Source of the DNA: 2-12-FULL-60-19 sp041483675
GTDB lineage: Bacteria > Desulfobacterota > Binatia > UBA9968
Length of the DNA: 64,000 nt
Reading direction: 5' to 3'
NCBI GenBank assembly: GCA_041483675.1
Contig: JBGPGE010000001.1
Span: 62,001-126,000, forward strand
The notes beneath the pieces are model-generated. The model had not been told where the DNA came from, ran no database searches, and worked only from the letters and a program-made list of their open reading frames with translations. Every line of letters starts with the position of its first letter. Position 1 is the stretch's first letter. Positions 22,537 to 31,094 of the stretch are shown here, one piece after another. The position numbers were made by a program, and so were the translations under genes.

Positions 22537-23898
22537 TCAGGCCAACTGCCGCTCAACGGTTTGAATCTTTTCCAGGAGGCACGACAGGTGAAAGGGCTTG
22601 GGAACGTATTCATCGGCGCCCAGCTCCAGCACCTTTTTCTTGTCGCCTTCCGCCGCTCCGGCGGAAATCACGATGATGTAGGGGCGTTGCTCGCGCGCCA
22701 CACCCTTCAAACGCCGCAACAATCCGAAGCCGTCGATTCCCGGCAGGAGTAGATCCAGCACCAGCAGGTGAACCTCTTCCTTGGCGAGAATGGCGAGCGC
22801 GCTCTCGCCGTCGCCGGCGGTGCGGACATGATATCCGGAGCGCATAAAATAAAGCCCCAGGACTTCGAGCAGCGAGCCATGATCCTCCACCACCAGGATC
22901 GTCAGTTTTTTCCCGGAGACTTTCCCCGGCGCGCGGCCGCGAACCCGGCCCGGACCGGGAAATTGAATGAGCCGGCCTTTGGCCTTGCCGGCGGCCTGGA
23001 AAAGCGCCGGCGCCGACGCGTCCGGGGGCGGCTCGACGAAGCCGAACATCTCGCGCACTCCCATGACCTCGCGCTGGATCCGCTTGACCGTCTGGAGCGA
23101 GCCTTCTTCGCTTTGAGACAAGAGCGCCCACTCTTCCGCAAGCGGCTGGCCGTTTTCCAAGATCTCCAGCCGGGCGCCGGTCCCGGCGCCGAAGTGGTCG
23201 GCGATGCGAATGCAGGCCAGAGTCTTTTTGAGCAGCGGATCGGCGTCGGGCGGCACAGCCGCCAGCGGGGTGTGATGGTATTGGATCGTTTGCCGGATCA
23301 GCAGCGGGAGGTCGGCATGCCGCGCCCAGACCTCGCCCGCGACGCAGTGATCGGCGCCGAAAATTCTGCTCTCGGCCTCGGTCAGTGAGATGCCTTCGGT
23401 CGCCGCAAGCTTAAGCGCCGCGTGAAACTCTTCTCTGAAGTGACGGTAACAGAGGACCCGGCCCGCGTCGTGAAGAAACCCGGCGACGAAGGCCATCGGC
23501 AAGGGGCTGACGCCGTCGGCGGCGCCGACCCGGCTCGCGATCAGCGCGCAAGCGAGGGAATGATCCCAGAGATCCCGCAACCGGCCGCCCTCGCCCGACA
23601 TCTCTTCCGGTTCGATAACGTCGAAATCGTACAGCGTGAGTCCCAAGGCCAGCGCCTTAACGGCGGGAAAACCGAGCGCGGTGACCGCCTGGGAGACCGT
23701 GTTGAGCCGCCGCGGCAGGCCGTTGACCGAGCCGGCGAGAAACAGAAATCGCACGCTGAACAGCCGGTCGCTGCCGATCACCTCAGCGAAGCTCTGCGCC
23801 CACGCGCGCTCGTCCTTGGCGACCTCCAGAATCCTATGACTAATAGGCGAGGACAGACCTTCAGACATGCGCTCGAATACTTCCTGGGCGTTGATCAC
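22537..23898 (-). CDS. HDOD domain protein with C-terminal receiver
   Basis: 453 residues. HDOD domain (about 10-270), a Gly/Arg-rich linker, then a CheY-like receiver (about 325-450) with the acidic pair VVEDHG, phospho-Asp in VLDLLLPG, and KPF near the end. This order (HDOD first, receiver last) is uncommon. The N-terminus is related to that of the HDOD kinase at 847-3174. The GTG start has GAGG eight bases upstream and a sigma-28 promoter, back-to-back with that of motA, so it belongs to the late flagellar regulon. Target unknown; a chemotaxis or motility output is inferred from regulation. Confidence 0.88.
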   Translation of the reverse strand: MINAQEVFERMSEGLSSPISHRILEVAKDERAWAQSFAEVIGSDRLFSVRFLFLAGSVNGLPRRLNTVSQAVTALGFPAVKALALGLTLYDFDVIEPEEMSGEGGRLRDLWDHSLACALIASRVGAADGVSPLPMAFVAGFLHDAGRVLCYRHFREEFHAALKLAATEGISLTEAESRIFGADHCVAGEVWARHADLPLLIRQTIQYHHTPLAAVPPDADPLLKKTLACIRIADHFGAGTGARLEILENGQPLAEEWALLSQSEEGSLQTVKRIQREVMGVREMFGFVEPPPDASAPALFQAAGKAKGRLIQFPGPGRVRGRAPGKVSGKKLTILVVEDHGSLLEVLGLYFMRSGYHVRTAGDGESALAILAKEEVHLLVLDLLLPGIDGFGLLRRLKGVAREQRPYIIVISAGAAEGDKKKVLELGADEYVPKPFHLSCLLEKIQTVERQLA

Positions 23899-23917
23899 GT
23901 GGAGTGCCTCGTATGTC

Positions 23918-23944
23918 TTGTCGGCAGATTCGGCCGAACCTTTA
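23918..23944 (-). promoter_or_regulatory. Sigma-28 promoter of the HDOD-receiver gene
   Basis: Minus strand -35 TAAAGGTT (23937-23944), 11-base spacer, -10 GCCGACAA (23918-23925). Eight bases separate it from the opposite-facing motA promoter. Confidence 0.8.
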
Positions 23945-23952
23945 ACCCCGGC

Positions 23953-23979
23953 TAAAGGTTTTCCTTGCGGCGGCGATTT
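23953..23979 (+). promoter_or_regulatory. Sigma-28 promoter of motAB
   Basis: Plus strand -35 TAAAGGTT (23953-23960), 11-base spacer, -10 GGCGATTT (23972-23979). The -35 box is identical to that of the divergent promoter. Confidence 0.75.
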
Positions 23980-24004
23980 ACTACACGAAGAGGTATATCA
24001 TCCC

Positions 24005-24883
24005 ATGTTTCCTTTGATCGGCTTTATACTGGTCTTCGGCGCGGTGCTGGGGGGCTTTATGGAGGCGGGCGGCCCGCCGGCCGTGCTCCTGCAGATCGCC
24101 GAATTCATCGTCATTGGCGGGGCGGCCATCGGCAGCCTGCTGATCTCCGCGCCGGGCAAGGTACTCGGGGCGCTGGCCAGAGGGCTCAAGCGGGCGCTGA
24201 TGGGCTCGGGCTACACCAAGGACCAGTACATGGAGCTGTTTCACCTCCTCTACGAGGTCTTCTCGATCATGCGAAAAAACGGCGAGATGGCGCTCGAAAA
24301 AGACGTGGACGATCCGCTCAACAGCGCGGTCTTTTCAAAATATCCGGCGTTTCTCGCCAACCCCGACGCGCGAAATATGCTTTGCGATTCCCTCCGTCTG
24401 GTCATCAGCGGCTCCGCCAATCCGTCGGAGCTGGCTCACCTGATGGACGAGGAGCTGGCCACGCACGAAGAGGAGAGCCGCCGGCCCGTCGCCCTGCTCG
24501 CCAAAGTGGCCGACGCGCTGCCCGGTCTGGGAATCGTCGCCGCGGTGCTCGGCGTCATTATCGCCATGGCCTCGGTCGATCAGGGATCGGCTGTCGTCGG
24601 CCATAAAATCGCCGGCGCATTGGTCGGAACTTTCCTCGGCGTGTTTCTATCCTACGGCCTGGTTCAGCCGCTGGCGACCAAGCTGGAGCTGCTGTGCCAG
24701 GAGGAGGGGAGATATCTGGAGTGCATCAAGACCGGCCTGCTCGCCAATCTTCAGGGAGCGGCGCCGATCATCGCCATCGAGTACGCGCGCCGGGTGATGT
24801 TCAGCGGCGAGCGCCCTTCCGCCCTCGAGCTTGAACAGGAGTGCAGAGGGGGCGGCGGCCGGGCGGAGCCGAAGGAGGCCTAA
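24005..24883 (+). CDS. motA: Flagellar motor stator protein MotA
   Basis: 292 residues, close to the 295 of E. coli MotA, with four membrane helices and the large cytoplasmic loop between helices 2 and 3. Conserved pieces: GGPPAVLLQ near the start, KVADALPGLGIVAAVLGVI with the functional Pro of helix 3, and the C-terminal PIIAIEYARRVMF. Starts at MFPLIGF; the upstream-extended frame overlaps the promoter. Conducts protons with MotB to drive rotation. One of the few plus-strand genes here. Confidence 0.96.
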   Translation: MFPLIGFILVFGAVLGGFMEAGGPPAVLLQIAEFIVIGGAAIGSLLISAPGKVLGALARGLKRALMGSGYTKDQYMELFHLLYEVFSIMRKNGEMALEKDVDDPLNSAVFSKYPAFLANPDARNMLCDSLRLVISGSANPSELAHLMDEELATHEEESRRPVALLAKVADALPGLGIVAAVLGVIIAMASVDQGSAVVGHKIAGALVGTFLGVFLSYGLVQPLATKLELLCQEEGRYLECIKTGLLANLQGAAPIIAIEYARRVMFSGERPSALELEQECRGGGGRAEPKEA

Positions 24884-24886
24884 CCG

Positions 24887-25708
24887 GTGCGCCGAGCCAA
24901 AACCAAAGGCAACGACGATCGGAAAATCGTTATCAAAAAGGTCCGAAGCCGGCACGGCGGCCACGCGAGCGGCGCCTGGAAAGTAGCCTATGCGGACTTC
25001 GTGACCTCCTTGATGGCGCTCTTTATCGTGCTGTGGATCCTCGCGGCTGGCGACCAGCAGTTGAAGGCCGGCGTCGCGCAGTACTTCCGCGATCCGGGGG
25101 TGTTTGAAAATTCGGCGGGGTTGATTCCGATAGCACGCCAGGGTGAACAGGCGGTGTTGAAAACCGGCGGCGAGTCGTTGCGGGGATTACAGGAGGGATT
25201 GGAAGAGGATCTCCGCGCGCTACAGGAATACAGTTCGATCCAAGAGCAGATCTCACTCCGTCTGACCTCCGACGGATTGTTGATCGAGCTGATCGACACC
25301 GACAGCCAGGCGTTTTTCGATCTCAGCAGCGCCGAGCTGAAGCCGGTCCTCCGGCGCGTTCTGGCGGTGATCGTGGAGCGGATCAAAGAGCTGCCCAACA
25401 CAATTGCGATCAGCGGCCACACCGACGCCCGGCAATATCACAACCGGGCCTTCTACTCGAACTGGGAGCTGTCGACCGCGCGGGCGCACAACGCCCGCCG
25501 CGCGATGGAAGATCTCAGCTTTCCCGCCGCGCGCGTCGAGCGCGTGGTCGGCTACGCCGATCGTCTGCCGCTCTCGCCTGACGATCCCCTCGACCCCGCC
25601 AACCGCCGCATCAGCATTTTAGTTTTAAAAGAGCTCGAGCCGGTGAAAAACGCCGCCGCGACCGAGGAACAGAATCCGGTCGTCGCCGCCCGCGCCTCGT
25701 TTCACTAA
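24887..25708 (+). CDS. motB: Flagellar motor stator protein MotB
   Basis: 273 residues: one membrane helix with the proton-binding Asp 37 (YADFVTSLMALFIVLWIL), a plug/linker, and an OmpA-like peptidoglycan-binding domain (ISGHTDARQYH, NWELSTARAHNARRAM, NRRISILV). GTG start at 24887, three bases after motA. The C-terminal 25 residues are low complexity. Confidence 0.96.
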   Translation: MRRAKTKGNDDRKIVIKKVRSRHGGHASGAWKVAYADFVTSLMALFIVLWILAAGDQQLKAGVAQYFRDPGVFENSAGLIPIARQGEQAVLKTGGESLRGLQEGLEEDLRALQEYSSIQEQISLRLTSDGLLIELIDTDSQAFFDLSSAELKPVLRRVLAVIVERIKELPNTIAISGHTDARQYHNRAFYSNWELSTARAHNARRAMEDLSFPAARVERVVGYADRLPLSPDDPLDPANRRISILVLKELEPVKNAAATEEQNPVVAARASFH

Positions 25709-25710
25709 AA

Positions 25711-25770
25711 ACGTCCCATCGCGCATCGTGCGTCCCGCATCGCGCATCCCAGATGCTCTATCCTCATCCC
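25711..25770. repeat. Degenerate short tandem repeat (unit about gcatcgcgcatccc)
   Basis: Four catcgcgc/catcgtgc words then tatcctcatccctc in the gap after motB. Confidence 0.7.
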
Positions 25771-25856
25771 TCTTATTAGTTTCCCCTTGCGACTTTACCC
25801 GCAACTCGCTACACTCCGCCGAACCCGATTCTGCCGCAAAGTCCAAGGAGGCGGTT

Positions 25857-26405
25857 ATGCCAGGTCGAGAGGCGGTCCCCATCGAAAGTGCGATCATGTT
25901 AGTCCGAGGCCAACGAGTTATCCTCGCCTCCGATCTGGCGCGGATTTACGGCGTCGAGACCCGCGCGCTCAATCAAGCGGTCAAGCGAAACATCCACAAG
26001 TTTCCCGAGGATTTTATGTTCAGGCTGACGCGCGGCGAAGCGGAGGATATCGCCGGTTCAAGATCACAATCTGTGACCTTGAAGCGAGGGGCAAACGTTA
26101 AATACCTTCCGTTCGCCTTTACCGAGCACGGCGCGATCATGGCGGCAAACGTACTCAGCAGTCCTCGTGCGGTGCAGATGAGCGTCTTTGTCGTGAGAGC
26201 CTTTGTACGACTGCGTCAACTGGTCGCCACCCATAAAAAGATAGCAGCCAAATTAGCCGAGTTGGAGCGAAAAGTAGCGGCTCACGATTCGCACATCGGG
26301 TCCTTGTTCGACGCGATACGGCAGTTGATGGCGCCGCCCGAGTCCAAGAAACGGAAGATTGGATTTTTGGTTTCCGAACGGCCGACGCGATATGGCACGA
26401 GATAG
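25857..26405 (+). CDS. ORF6N-domain protein
   Basis: 182 residues. The first about 90 match the ORF6N domain (IESAIMLVRGQRVILASDLA, YGVETRALNQAVKRN, FPEDFMFRLT), a DNA-binding module of phage and bacterial proteins; then TEHGAIMAANVL and a coiled coil. ATG with AAGGAGG five bases upstream (25845-25851). It has no known link to motility, stands alone on the plus strand between motB and fliN, and is a type of gene that spreads horizontally; I read it as a cargo or accessory insertion. Confidence 0.85.
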   Translation: MPGREAVPIESAIMLVRGQRVILASDLARIYGVETRALNQAVKRNIHKFPEDFMFRLTRGEAEDIAGSRSQSVTLKRGANVKYLPFAFTEHGAIMAANVLSSPRAVQMSVFVVRAFVRLRQLVATHKKIAAKLAELERKVAAHDSHIGSLFDAIRQLMAPPESKKRKIGFLVSERPTRYGTR

Positions 26406-26462
26406 GGGTTCACTTCGACGTTTCGGGAATTCTCAAAACGTGGAAGCGTCATCCGGGATCAT

Positions 26463-26558
26463 GCTCTTGCCTCCGGCCTCCTGCCTCCGGTCTTGTCCGG
26501 TGCCATGTCTGGTGCCAGGCTCAGGAATTCCTAAAGGCCAATTCCTAATCCCTAATTC
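26463..26558. repeat. Degenerate short tandem repeats in the ORF6N-fliN gap
   Basis: Two kinds in series: tgcctccggcctcc-type copies (26467-26520) then aattcctaatccct-type copies (26525-26558). The second runs into the fliN stop. Confidence 0.7.
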
Positions 26559-26864
26559 CTACCTTAGATTTTCCAGCCTTCGCTCGGGGCTGATCACGTC
26601 CACGATGCGCATCGCGAACTTGTCTTTCATGATCACCGCCTCTCCCCTGGCCATCAAGCGGTTGTTGACGTAAATATCCAGCGGCTCGCCGACGGTCTGG
26701 GTCAGCTCCACCACCGAGCCTTGGGTCAGCTTGAGGAGGTTCTCGATGGTCATCCGGGTGCGGCCAAGCTCGACGGTCACCTGCAAGGGAACGTCTAGCA
26801 AGAGCGAGAGATCGACCTGTCGCGACGGCTCCTGATTGTCGCCGTTCGTTTTTGCCTGTTCCAT
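26559..26864 (-). CDS. fliN: Motor switch protein FliN
   Basis: 101 residues from the ATG at 26864, which has GGAG eight bases upstream; an ATG at 26891 would add nine residues but has no ribosome-binding site. SpoA core: LLLDVPLQVTVELGRTRMTIENLLKLTQGSVVEL in parts, then VNNRLMARGEAVIMKDKFAMRI. Forms the lower C-ring with FliM. Separated from the fliL-fliP block, unlike in enterics, and instead paired with fliM near cheB. Confidence 0.94.
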   Translation of the reverse strand: MEQAKTNGDNQEPSRQVDLSLLLDVPLQVTVELGRTRMTIENLLKLTQGSVVELTQTVGEPLDIYVNNRLMARGEAVIMKDKFAMRIVDVISPERRLENLR

Positions 26865-26912
26865 GACGTTTTCTCCGTCCTTGTTTTCCATTGCTGAGCC
26901 GGCCCGAAGCCC

Positions 26913-27917
26913 CTACGACTGCGCAATGCGGTCCGAAACCATGAATACTTTGTTGCCTTCTTTTTGCGCGCCGCGGCCCGAAAATTTGGGCTTGCCCTCG
27001 ACCCACAACTCGATCTGATCGAGTCCCTGCCGGTTGAGTTGTATCATGTCGCCGGGGCACATCCGTAAAATATCCCTGAGCTTCATATCGATCACGCTGA
27101 CCACCGCCTGGACGCCGACTTCGGCGCCGAGCAGCGGAAGTTGCGGACGGCTGACCATCCCCTCGCCCTCCTCGGAGGCCTGGAGCGGCGACTTGAGCTG
27201 CTCGCGCAGCTCTTCGATCGACGAGAGCGGAAAACAGAAAAGAATATTCCCCGTCACCTGCGCCATATCGACCCGGTAGTTGGCCACGACCATCACGTCG
27301 CCCATGCCCGAGGCGCCGAGAAGATAAGGATTCATCTCCGAGCGGATGTAATGGCCCGTGAGCTGGATGATCGGCTGCCACGCCCACTCCATGCCGTGGA
27401 GCATCTTGGTCACGAACTTGCCGAGAAAGCTGGTTTCGATCGGCGTAAAATCGCGCCCTTCGACTTTCGCCAGGCGCTGCCCGCTGCCGCCGAAGAAGAT
27501 ATCGACCATCGCATAGGCGAGACGCGCTTCGAGCACGAAGACGCCCAGGCCGCGCAGCGGCTCCAGGCGCACCACGTGGATGCTGCTGGGCAGAGGGAAT
27601 CGCTTGATCAGGTTTTCGTAGAGGATAACGTCCATGTCCTCGAAGCCGGCATCCACCGATTTGCCCAACTCCGAAGCGAACAGGCTATGCAGCCGGCGGG
27701 TGAATTTATTTAAGATGATTTCCAGACCGGGCAGCCGGCCGCGGGCCGTGATCTCGCTGCGGATAAAGTTATAGGGCTTGAGATCTCCGTTCGGGGTCGC
27801 CGCGGCGCCTTTGGGCGCGGCGGGCTGCTCCGCGGGCGGCTTGCCGACCTCGACCGCCTCCTCGGCAATGCCTCGCAATAGGGAATCGACGTCGTCCTGG
27901 GAGAGAACCTGTTTCAT
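26913..27917 (-). CDS. fliM: Motor switch protein FliM
   Basis: 334 residues. N-terminal CheY-P binding peptide (LSQDDVDSLLRGI, residues 4-16), middle CheC-like domain (FGGSGQRLAKVEGRDFTPIE), C-terminal SpoA domain. Binds phospho-CheY and sets rotation direction. Preceded by a sigma-54 promoter about 115 bases upstream. Confidence 0.96.
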   Translation of the reverse strand: MKQVLSQDDVDSLLRGIAEEAVEVGKPPAEQPAAPKGAAATPNGDLKPYNFIRSEITARGRLPGLEIILNKFTRRLHSLFASELGKSVDAGFEDMDVILYENLIKRFPLPSSIHVVRLEPLRGLGVFVLEARLAYAMVDIFFGGSGQRLAKVEGRDFTPIETSFLGKFVTKMLHGMEWAWQPIIQLTGHYIRSEMNPYLLGASGMGDVMVVANYRVDMAQVTGNILFCFPLSSIEELREQLKSPLQASEEGEGMVSRPQLPLLGAEVGVQAVVSVIDMKLRDILRMCPGDMIQLNRQGLDQIELWVEGKPKFSGRGAQKEGNKVFMVSDRIAQS

Positions 27918-28029
27918 CTTTTGTCGCTCACGCCTCCGTCAAAGATCTGACGCATCCGCCGACTTTCCGTCCCCCAAACCCGGCAAAACCTAACCGTAAC
28001 GCGGCTATTCGTTCGTGCTTCAGTGTCTC

Positions 28030-28045
28030 AGCAAAAGCGGTGCCA
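28030..28045 (-). promoter_or_regulatory. Sigma-54 promoter of fliMN
   Basis: Minus strand TGGCACC-GCTT-TTGCT, one mismatch to consensus. Predicted leader to fliM about 100 bases. Confidence 0.75.
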
Positions 28046-28048
28046 GCC

Positions 28049-28094
28049 ATTTTGAACAATGTTGAACCACTTGAACGCATTGAACCATTCAGCC
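28049..28094. repeat. Degenerate short tandem repeat (unit about ttgaaccact)
   Basis: Five ttgaac/attgaac words directly upstream of the fliM promoter. Confidence 0.7.
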
Positions 28095-28112
28095 TCACCC
28101 CCTCCGCCTCGC

Positions 28113-28217
28113 CAGGGAAGCCGGTGCCCGGTCGTAGATCCCGCGCATCCGATACCGCCGGTGGGAATAAGCAGCTACCCATTGCGCGGGCTCGGAGAGC
28201 GGGCGGCGGCTTCCCTG
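28113..28217 (-). ncRNA. Candidate structured RNA or palindromic element after cheB
   Basis: A 105-base stretch closes with an 11-base perfect stem (cagggaagccg at 28113-28123 with cggcttccctg at 28207-28217). After a 2x2 loop it continues gcccg/cgggc (28126-28130, 28200-28204), then an inner 7-base stem cccgcgc/gcgcggg (28140-28146, 28184-28190), and an apical tggg/ccca hairpin. It begins 11 bases after the cheB stop. I match it to no known riboswitch. It may be a 3' UTR structure, a small RNA, or a decayed mobile palindrome. Confidence 0.4.
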
Positions 28218-28227
28218 CTCTCCCCCC

Positions 28228-29277
28228 CTACGCCGCCGCCAGCCTTGCCACCGTGTCCGCGATCTTACCCAAGCCCACAACTTCGCCGACGCCGCCCAGC
28301 GCGATCGCCTCGCGCGGCATGCCGAAGACCACGCTGCTGGCCTCGTCCTGGGCGATCGTCCGGGCGCCGGCCTGCCGCATCGCCACTAGGCCGCGCGCGC
28401 CGTCGTCTCCCATGCCGGTCATGATCACTCCGACGGCGTTCCGCCCCAGGCGCCGGGCACAGGAGTGAAACAGCACGTCGACCGAGGGGCGATGACGGTT
28501 CACCGCCTCGCCCATAAAAACTTCGACGTTGTAGTTCGCGCCGTTGCGGTTGACCTGCATGTGGTAGTTGCCGGGGGCGATCAGCGCATGGCCCGGCAGA
28601 ATCCGGTCGCCGTCGCGCGCCTCCTGCACGCGGATCTGGCAAAGCTTATCGAGCCGCTGGGCGAAAGCGCGGGTGAAATTCTCCGGCATGTGCTGGACGA
28701 TCACGACGCCCGGCGAATCCGCCGGCAGCGCGGTAAGCACCTCGCGCAGCGCCTCCGTGCCGCCGGTGGAGGCGCCGATGGCGACGACCTTTTGCGTGCT
28801 GGTCGCCATCGCCTCGTTGCGCAGCGCTTTCAAGCGCGCCTCGCCGGCGGGCGCGAGCTTCAGCGGCGGTCTCAGCTTCGCCCGGGCCGCGACTTTGATT
28901 TTGGCGATGATTTCGTCGATCCGCTCGACCGTGCCGTTCTTGATATCGATCTTCGGCTTGGTGACGAAGTCGATCGCGCCCAGCTCCAGCGCGCGGAGCG
29001 TCGTTTCGCATCCCTGCTCGGTCAACGAGGAGACCATCAGCACGGGCGTCGGCCTGGCGCGCATGAGCCGCTCCAAAAACGCCAGCCCGTCCATGCGCGG
29101 CATCTCGACATCGAGCGTCAGCACGTCGGGCCTGAGCGCCTTGATTTTATCCCACGCCGCATAAGGATCGGCGGCGGACCCGACCACCTCCAGGCCCGGG
29201 TCATGCGACAGCAAGCTGGTGAGCAGCTGGCGGATCAGCGCCGAGTCGTCGACAATCAAAACTTTGGTCTTCTCCAT
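28228..29277 (-). CDS. cheB: Chemotaxis methylesterase CheB
   Basis: 349 residues: receiver domain (LIVDDSALIRQ, phospho-Asp in LTLDVEMPRMDG, KP near 108) and methylesterase domain with the Ser of GASTGG, the His of QHMPENFT and the Asp of MTGMGDDGA. Removes receptor methyl esters when phosphorylated by CheA. Directly downstream of cheD after a repeat-filled gap. Confidence 0.97.
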   Translation of the reverse strand: MEKTKVLIVDDSALIRQLLTSLLSHDPGLEVVGSAADPYAAWDKIKALRPDVLTLDVEMPRMDGLAFLERLMRARPTPVLMVSSLTEQGCETTLRALELGAIDFVTKPKIDIKNGTVERIDEIIAKIKVAARAKLRPPLKLAPAGEARLKALRNEAMATSTQKVVAIGASTGGTEALREVLTALPADSPGVVIVQHMPENFTRAFAQRLDKLCQIRVQEARDGDRILPGHALIAPGNYHMQVNRNGANYNVEVFMGEAVNRHRPSVDVLFHSCARRLGRNAVGVIMTGMGDDGARGLVAMRQAGARTIAQDEASSVVFGMPREAIALGGVGEVVGLGKIADTVARLAAA

Positions 29278-29298
29278 TTCAGTCTGTCTTTCAACTCT

Positions 29299-29450
29299 CT
29301 GCCTTCAGCGGTCAGTCAAGTCAGTGCTGAGTAACGAGTCCTGAGTGCTGAGAGGAAAAGACCGGAGACCGGTCTCCTGTCAGCCTTAACCTCAGCACTC
29401 ATCGCTCAGCACTCAGCACTGTCTTCGTCCTCGTTACTCAGCACTGTTTT
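29299..29450. repeat. Long degenerate short tandem repeat (unit cagcactc / gagtgctg)
   Basis: The cheB-cheD gap has gtgctgagt words on the left and ctcagcactc words on the right, making a potential long hairpin with an internal gaccgg/ccggtc stem. One of the longest tracts of the window. Confidence 0.8.
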
Positions 29451-30017
29451 TCAGAACAGCGTGACGTTCTCCTCCGGCCGACGGCGCGCGACGTCTTTGA
29501 CCGCCTCGACCCGATAGCGCTCCTCCTCGCCCGCGATCTCGGCGTCCTTTCCGCCCAGAATCCTCAGCAGCACCCTGCCGGCGTGCGTGAAAAAATGGAC
29601 CTGTAAGGGATTCACTCCGCCCAGCCGCTGGCTGAGAATCGGAATGCGCTCGGTCGCAAGAAATTCTTTCACGAAGCCGGCGTTTAGCTCCGGGATGGCC
29701 GGGCCGATGCTCTGAATTTGCAGCACGTGCCCCGCGCCGAAGACTTTGGCTCTCAGGCGGCGGCGCTCGCCGCCGAGCTTCATGATCTCGTTGATCAGCA
29801 CTTCCATCGCGTTGATCCCGTAGCGCGTCGGCAGATCGCCCCCCTGGTCTCCGGTGGGAAGCATGAAGTGGTTCATGCCGCCGACGTTCGTCAGCGGATC
29901 GAAGAGACAGGCGGAGACGCACGATCCCAAAACGGTGCGCACCACCGCGGGCTCGCGGCTGGCAAAGACCCCACCGATGTGGATGCTCACCTCCTTGACT
30001 CCGGGACTGAGCCCCAT
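29451..30017 (-). CDS. cheD: Receptor deamidase CheD
   Basis: 188 residues. Catalytic Cys 33 in VLGSCVSACLFD and His 50 in GGMNHFMLP, followed by RYGINAMEVLINEI and GAGHVL, as in CheD. It deamidates receptor glutamines. The first codon overlaps the cheR stop by one base (TGATG), which fixes the start; the open frame extends far upstream antigenically unrelated to CheD and overlapping cheR. Confidence 0.96.
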   Translation of the reverse strand: MGLSPGVKEVSIHIGGVFASREPAVVRTVLGSCVSACLFDPLTNVGGMNHFMLPTGDQGGDLPTRYGINAMEVLINEIMKLGGERRRLRAKVFGAGHVLQIQSIGPAIPELNAGFVKEFLATERIPILSQRLGGVNPLQVHFFTHAGRVLLRILGGKDAEIAGEEERYRVEAVKDVARRRPEENVTLF

Positions 30018-30922
30018 CACCCGCTCTGCCTCGCATCCCGTAGACGGTAGATCGTGCCGCGCAGCGGCGTGAACATGTCGCTCAGCCATTGCAGGCTCTC
30101 CGAGTGGCCGACCATGAGACAGCCGTCGGGCTGCAAATAGCCGGCCAGCCGCTCGAAGAGCCGCCGTTGAGTTTCGCGGTTGAAGTAAATGATCACGTTG
30201 CGGCAGAAAATGACGTCGAAGCGGGCCTGAATCGGCCAGGACTCCTCGGCAAAATTGATCCGCCGGAAGACCACCAGGTTGCGCAGCTCCGCGCGCGCCC
30301 GGAAATAGCCCGCCCACTCCCCTCGGCCGCGCAGGAAGTGGCGCCGCCGAAGCTCCTCCGGCACGCCGGCCAGCCGGTCCGCCGCATAGATCCCCTGCTC
30401 GCCCGTCTTGAGCATCTCGGTGTCGATGTCCGACGCCAGGATCTTCACGTCCCACCCCGGAAGGGCGCTGAAGAACTCCCGGACGGCGATGGCGATCGAG
30501 TAAGGCTCCTCGCCGCTCGAACAGCCGGCGCTCCAGATCCGGAGCCGCCGAGGTTTGCCGGCGAGCGCCCGCTCGCGCAACTGCGGGAAAAACTGATCGC
30601 GCAAAAAATCGAAGTGATGGCGCTCGCGGAAAAAGTCCGTCTTGTTGGTTGTGATGCAGTTGACCATCTGGAGCCGCTCCTCCCTGCCGGGATCTGAGCT
30701 CATCAGGTAGTCGTAGTACTGGGAGAAAGTTTGCAGGCCGAGTCTTCTGAGCCTGCGGCCGAGCCGCGCGCAGATCAGGTGGCGCTTGGAGTCGCCGAGC
30801 GCGATGCCGGCTTCCTGCAGGATCAACTCACGAAAAGTCGCAAACTCCCTGTCGCTGATCGTGAAGAGCCCAAGCGGATAAGGAGTGTATTCAGCCGAAG
30901 AAGGAGCCGCGCCTGTATACAT
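30017..30922 (-). CDS. cheR: Chemotaxis methyltransferase CheR
   Basis: 301 residues from ATG 30922 (an ATG at 30970 would add 16). N-terminal helical domain, then a SAM-binding fold with IWSAGCSSGEEPYSIAI, ILASDIDTEML and FDVIFCRNVIIYFN. Methylates receptor glutamates. GAGGT lies about 10 bases before the start. The upstream gap holds an inverted-repeat copy shared with 45397-45500. Confidence 0.96.
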   Translation of the reverse strand: MYTGAAPSSAEYTPYPLGLFTISDREFATFRELILQEAGIALGDSKRHLICARLGRRLRRLGLQTFSQYYDYLMSSDPGREERLQMVNCITTNKTDFFRERHHFDFLRDQFFPQLRERALAGKPRRLRIWSAGCSSGEEPYSIAIAVREFFSALPGWDVKILASDIDTEMLKTGEQGIYAADRLAGVPEELRRRHFLRGRGEWAGYFRARAELRNLVVFRRINFAEESWPIQARFDVIFCRNVIIYFNRETQRRLFERLAGYLQPDGCLMVGHSESLQWLSDMFTPLRGTIYRLRDARQSG

Positions 30923-30975
30923 TATTACATGGACCTCGTTGAATGCGCCTGGCAACGACTTTGGTTCCATCAAAA

Positions 30976-31079
30976 CCCGCCTCTTGAGGCGGGCACAAAA
31001 CCGATGGGGTTTCCAAAGGGAAGAAGCGGCAGCTCTCCCCTTTGGTCGAACACGGGGATTCAAACCCCGTGTTCGATAT
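30976..31079 (-). repeat. Inverted repeat copy A (104 bases, three hairpins)
   Basis: Three consecutive hairpins: cccgcctc-ttga-ggcggg, ccaaaggg...ccctttgg, and tcgaacacgggg-attcaaa-ccccgtgttcga. The inverse-oriented copy B at 45397-45500 differs at only three positions. Lies between cheR and the first PstS-like gene. Confidence 0.9.
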
Positions 31080-31094
31080 AAATCGATTTTAACA

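Larger units (their letters stand above)
27918..28227. other. Gap of 310 bases between fliM and cheB
   Basis: No gene seen. Contains, in order of minus-strand transcription, a structured inverted-repeat element (28217-28113), a ttgaac short repeat (28094-28049), and the fliM promoter (28045-28030). Confidence 0.8.

Noticed and set aside
29299..29450. CRISPR array from repeated cagcactc words
   Set aside because: Units are 8-12 bases with no constant spacers or 24-40 base repeats, and no cas genes are present.
31048..31079. tRNA-like T-arm (tcgaacacgggg with attcaaa loop) in repeat A
   Set aside because: The loop lacks the GTTC core and no acceptor, anticodon or D arm surrounds it; it is one hairpin of the repeat.
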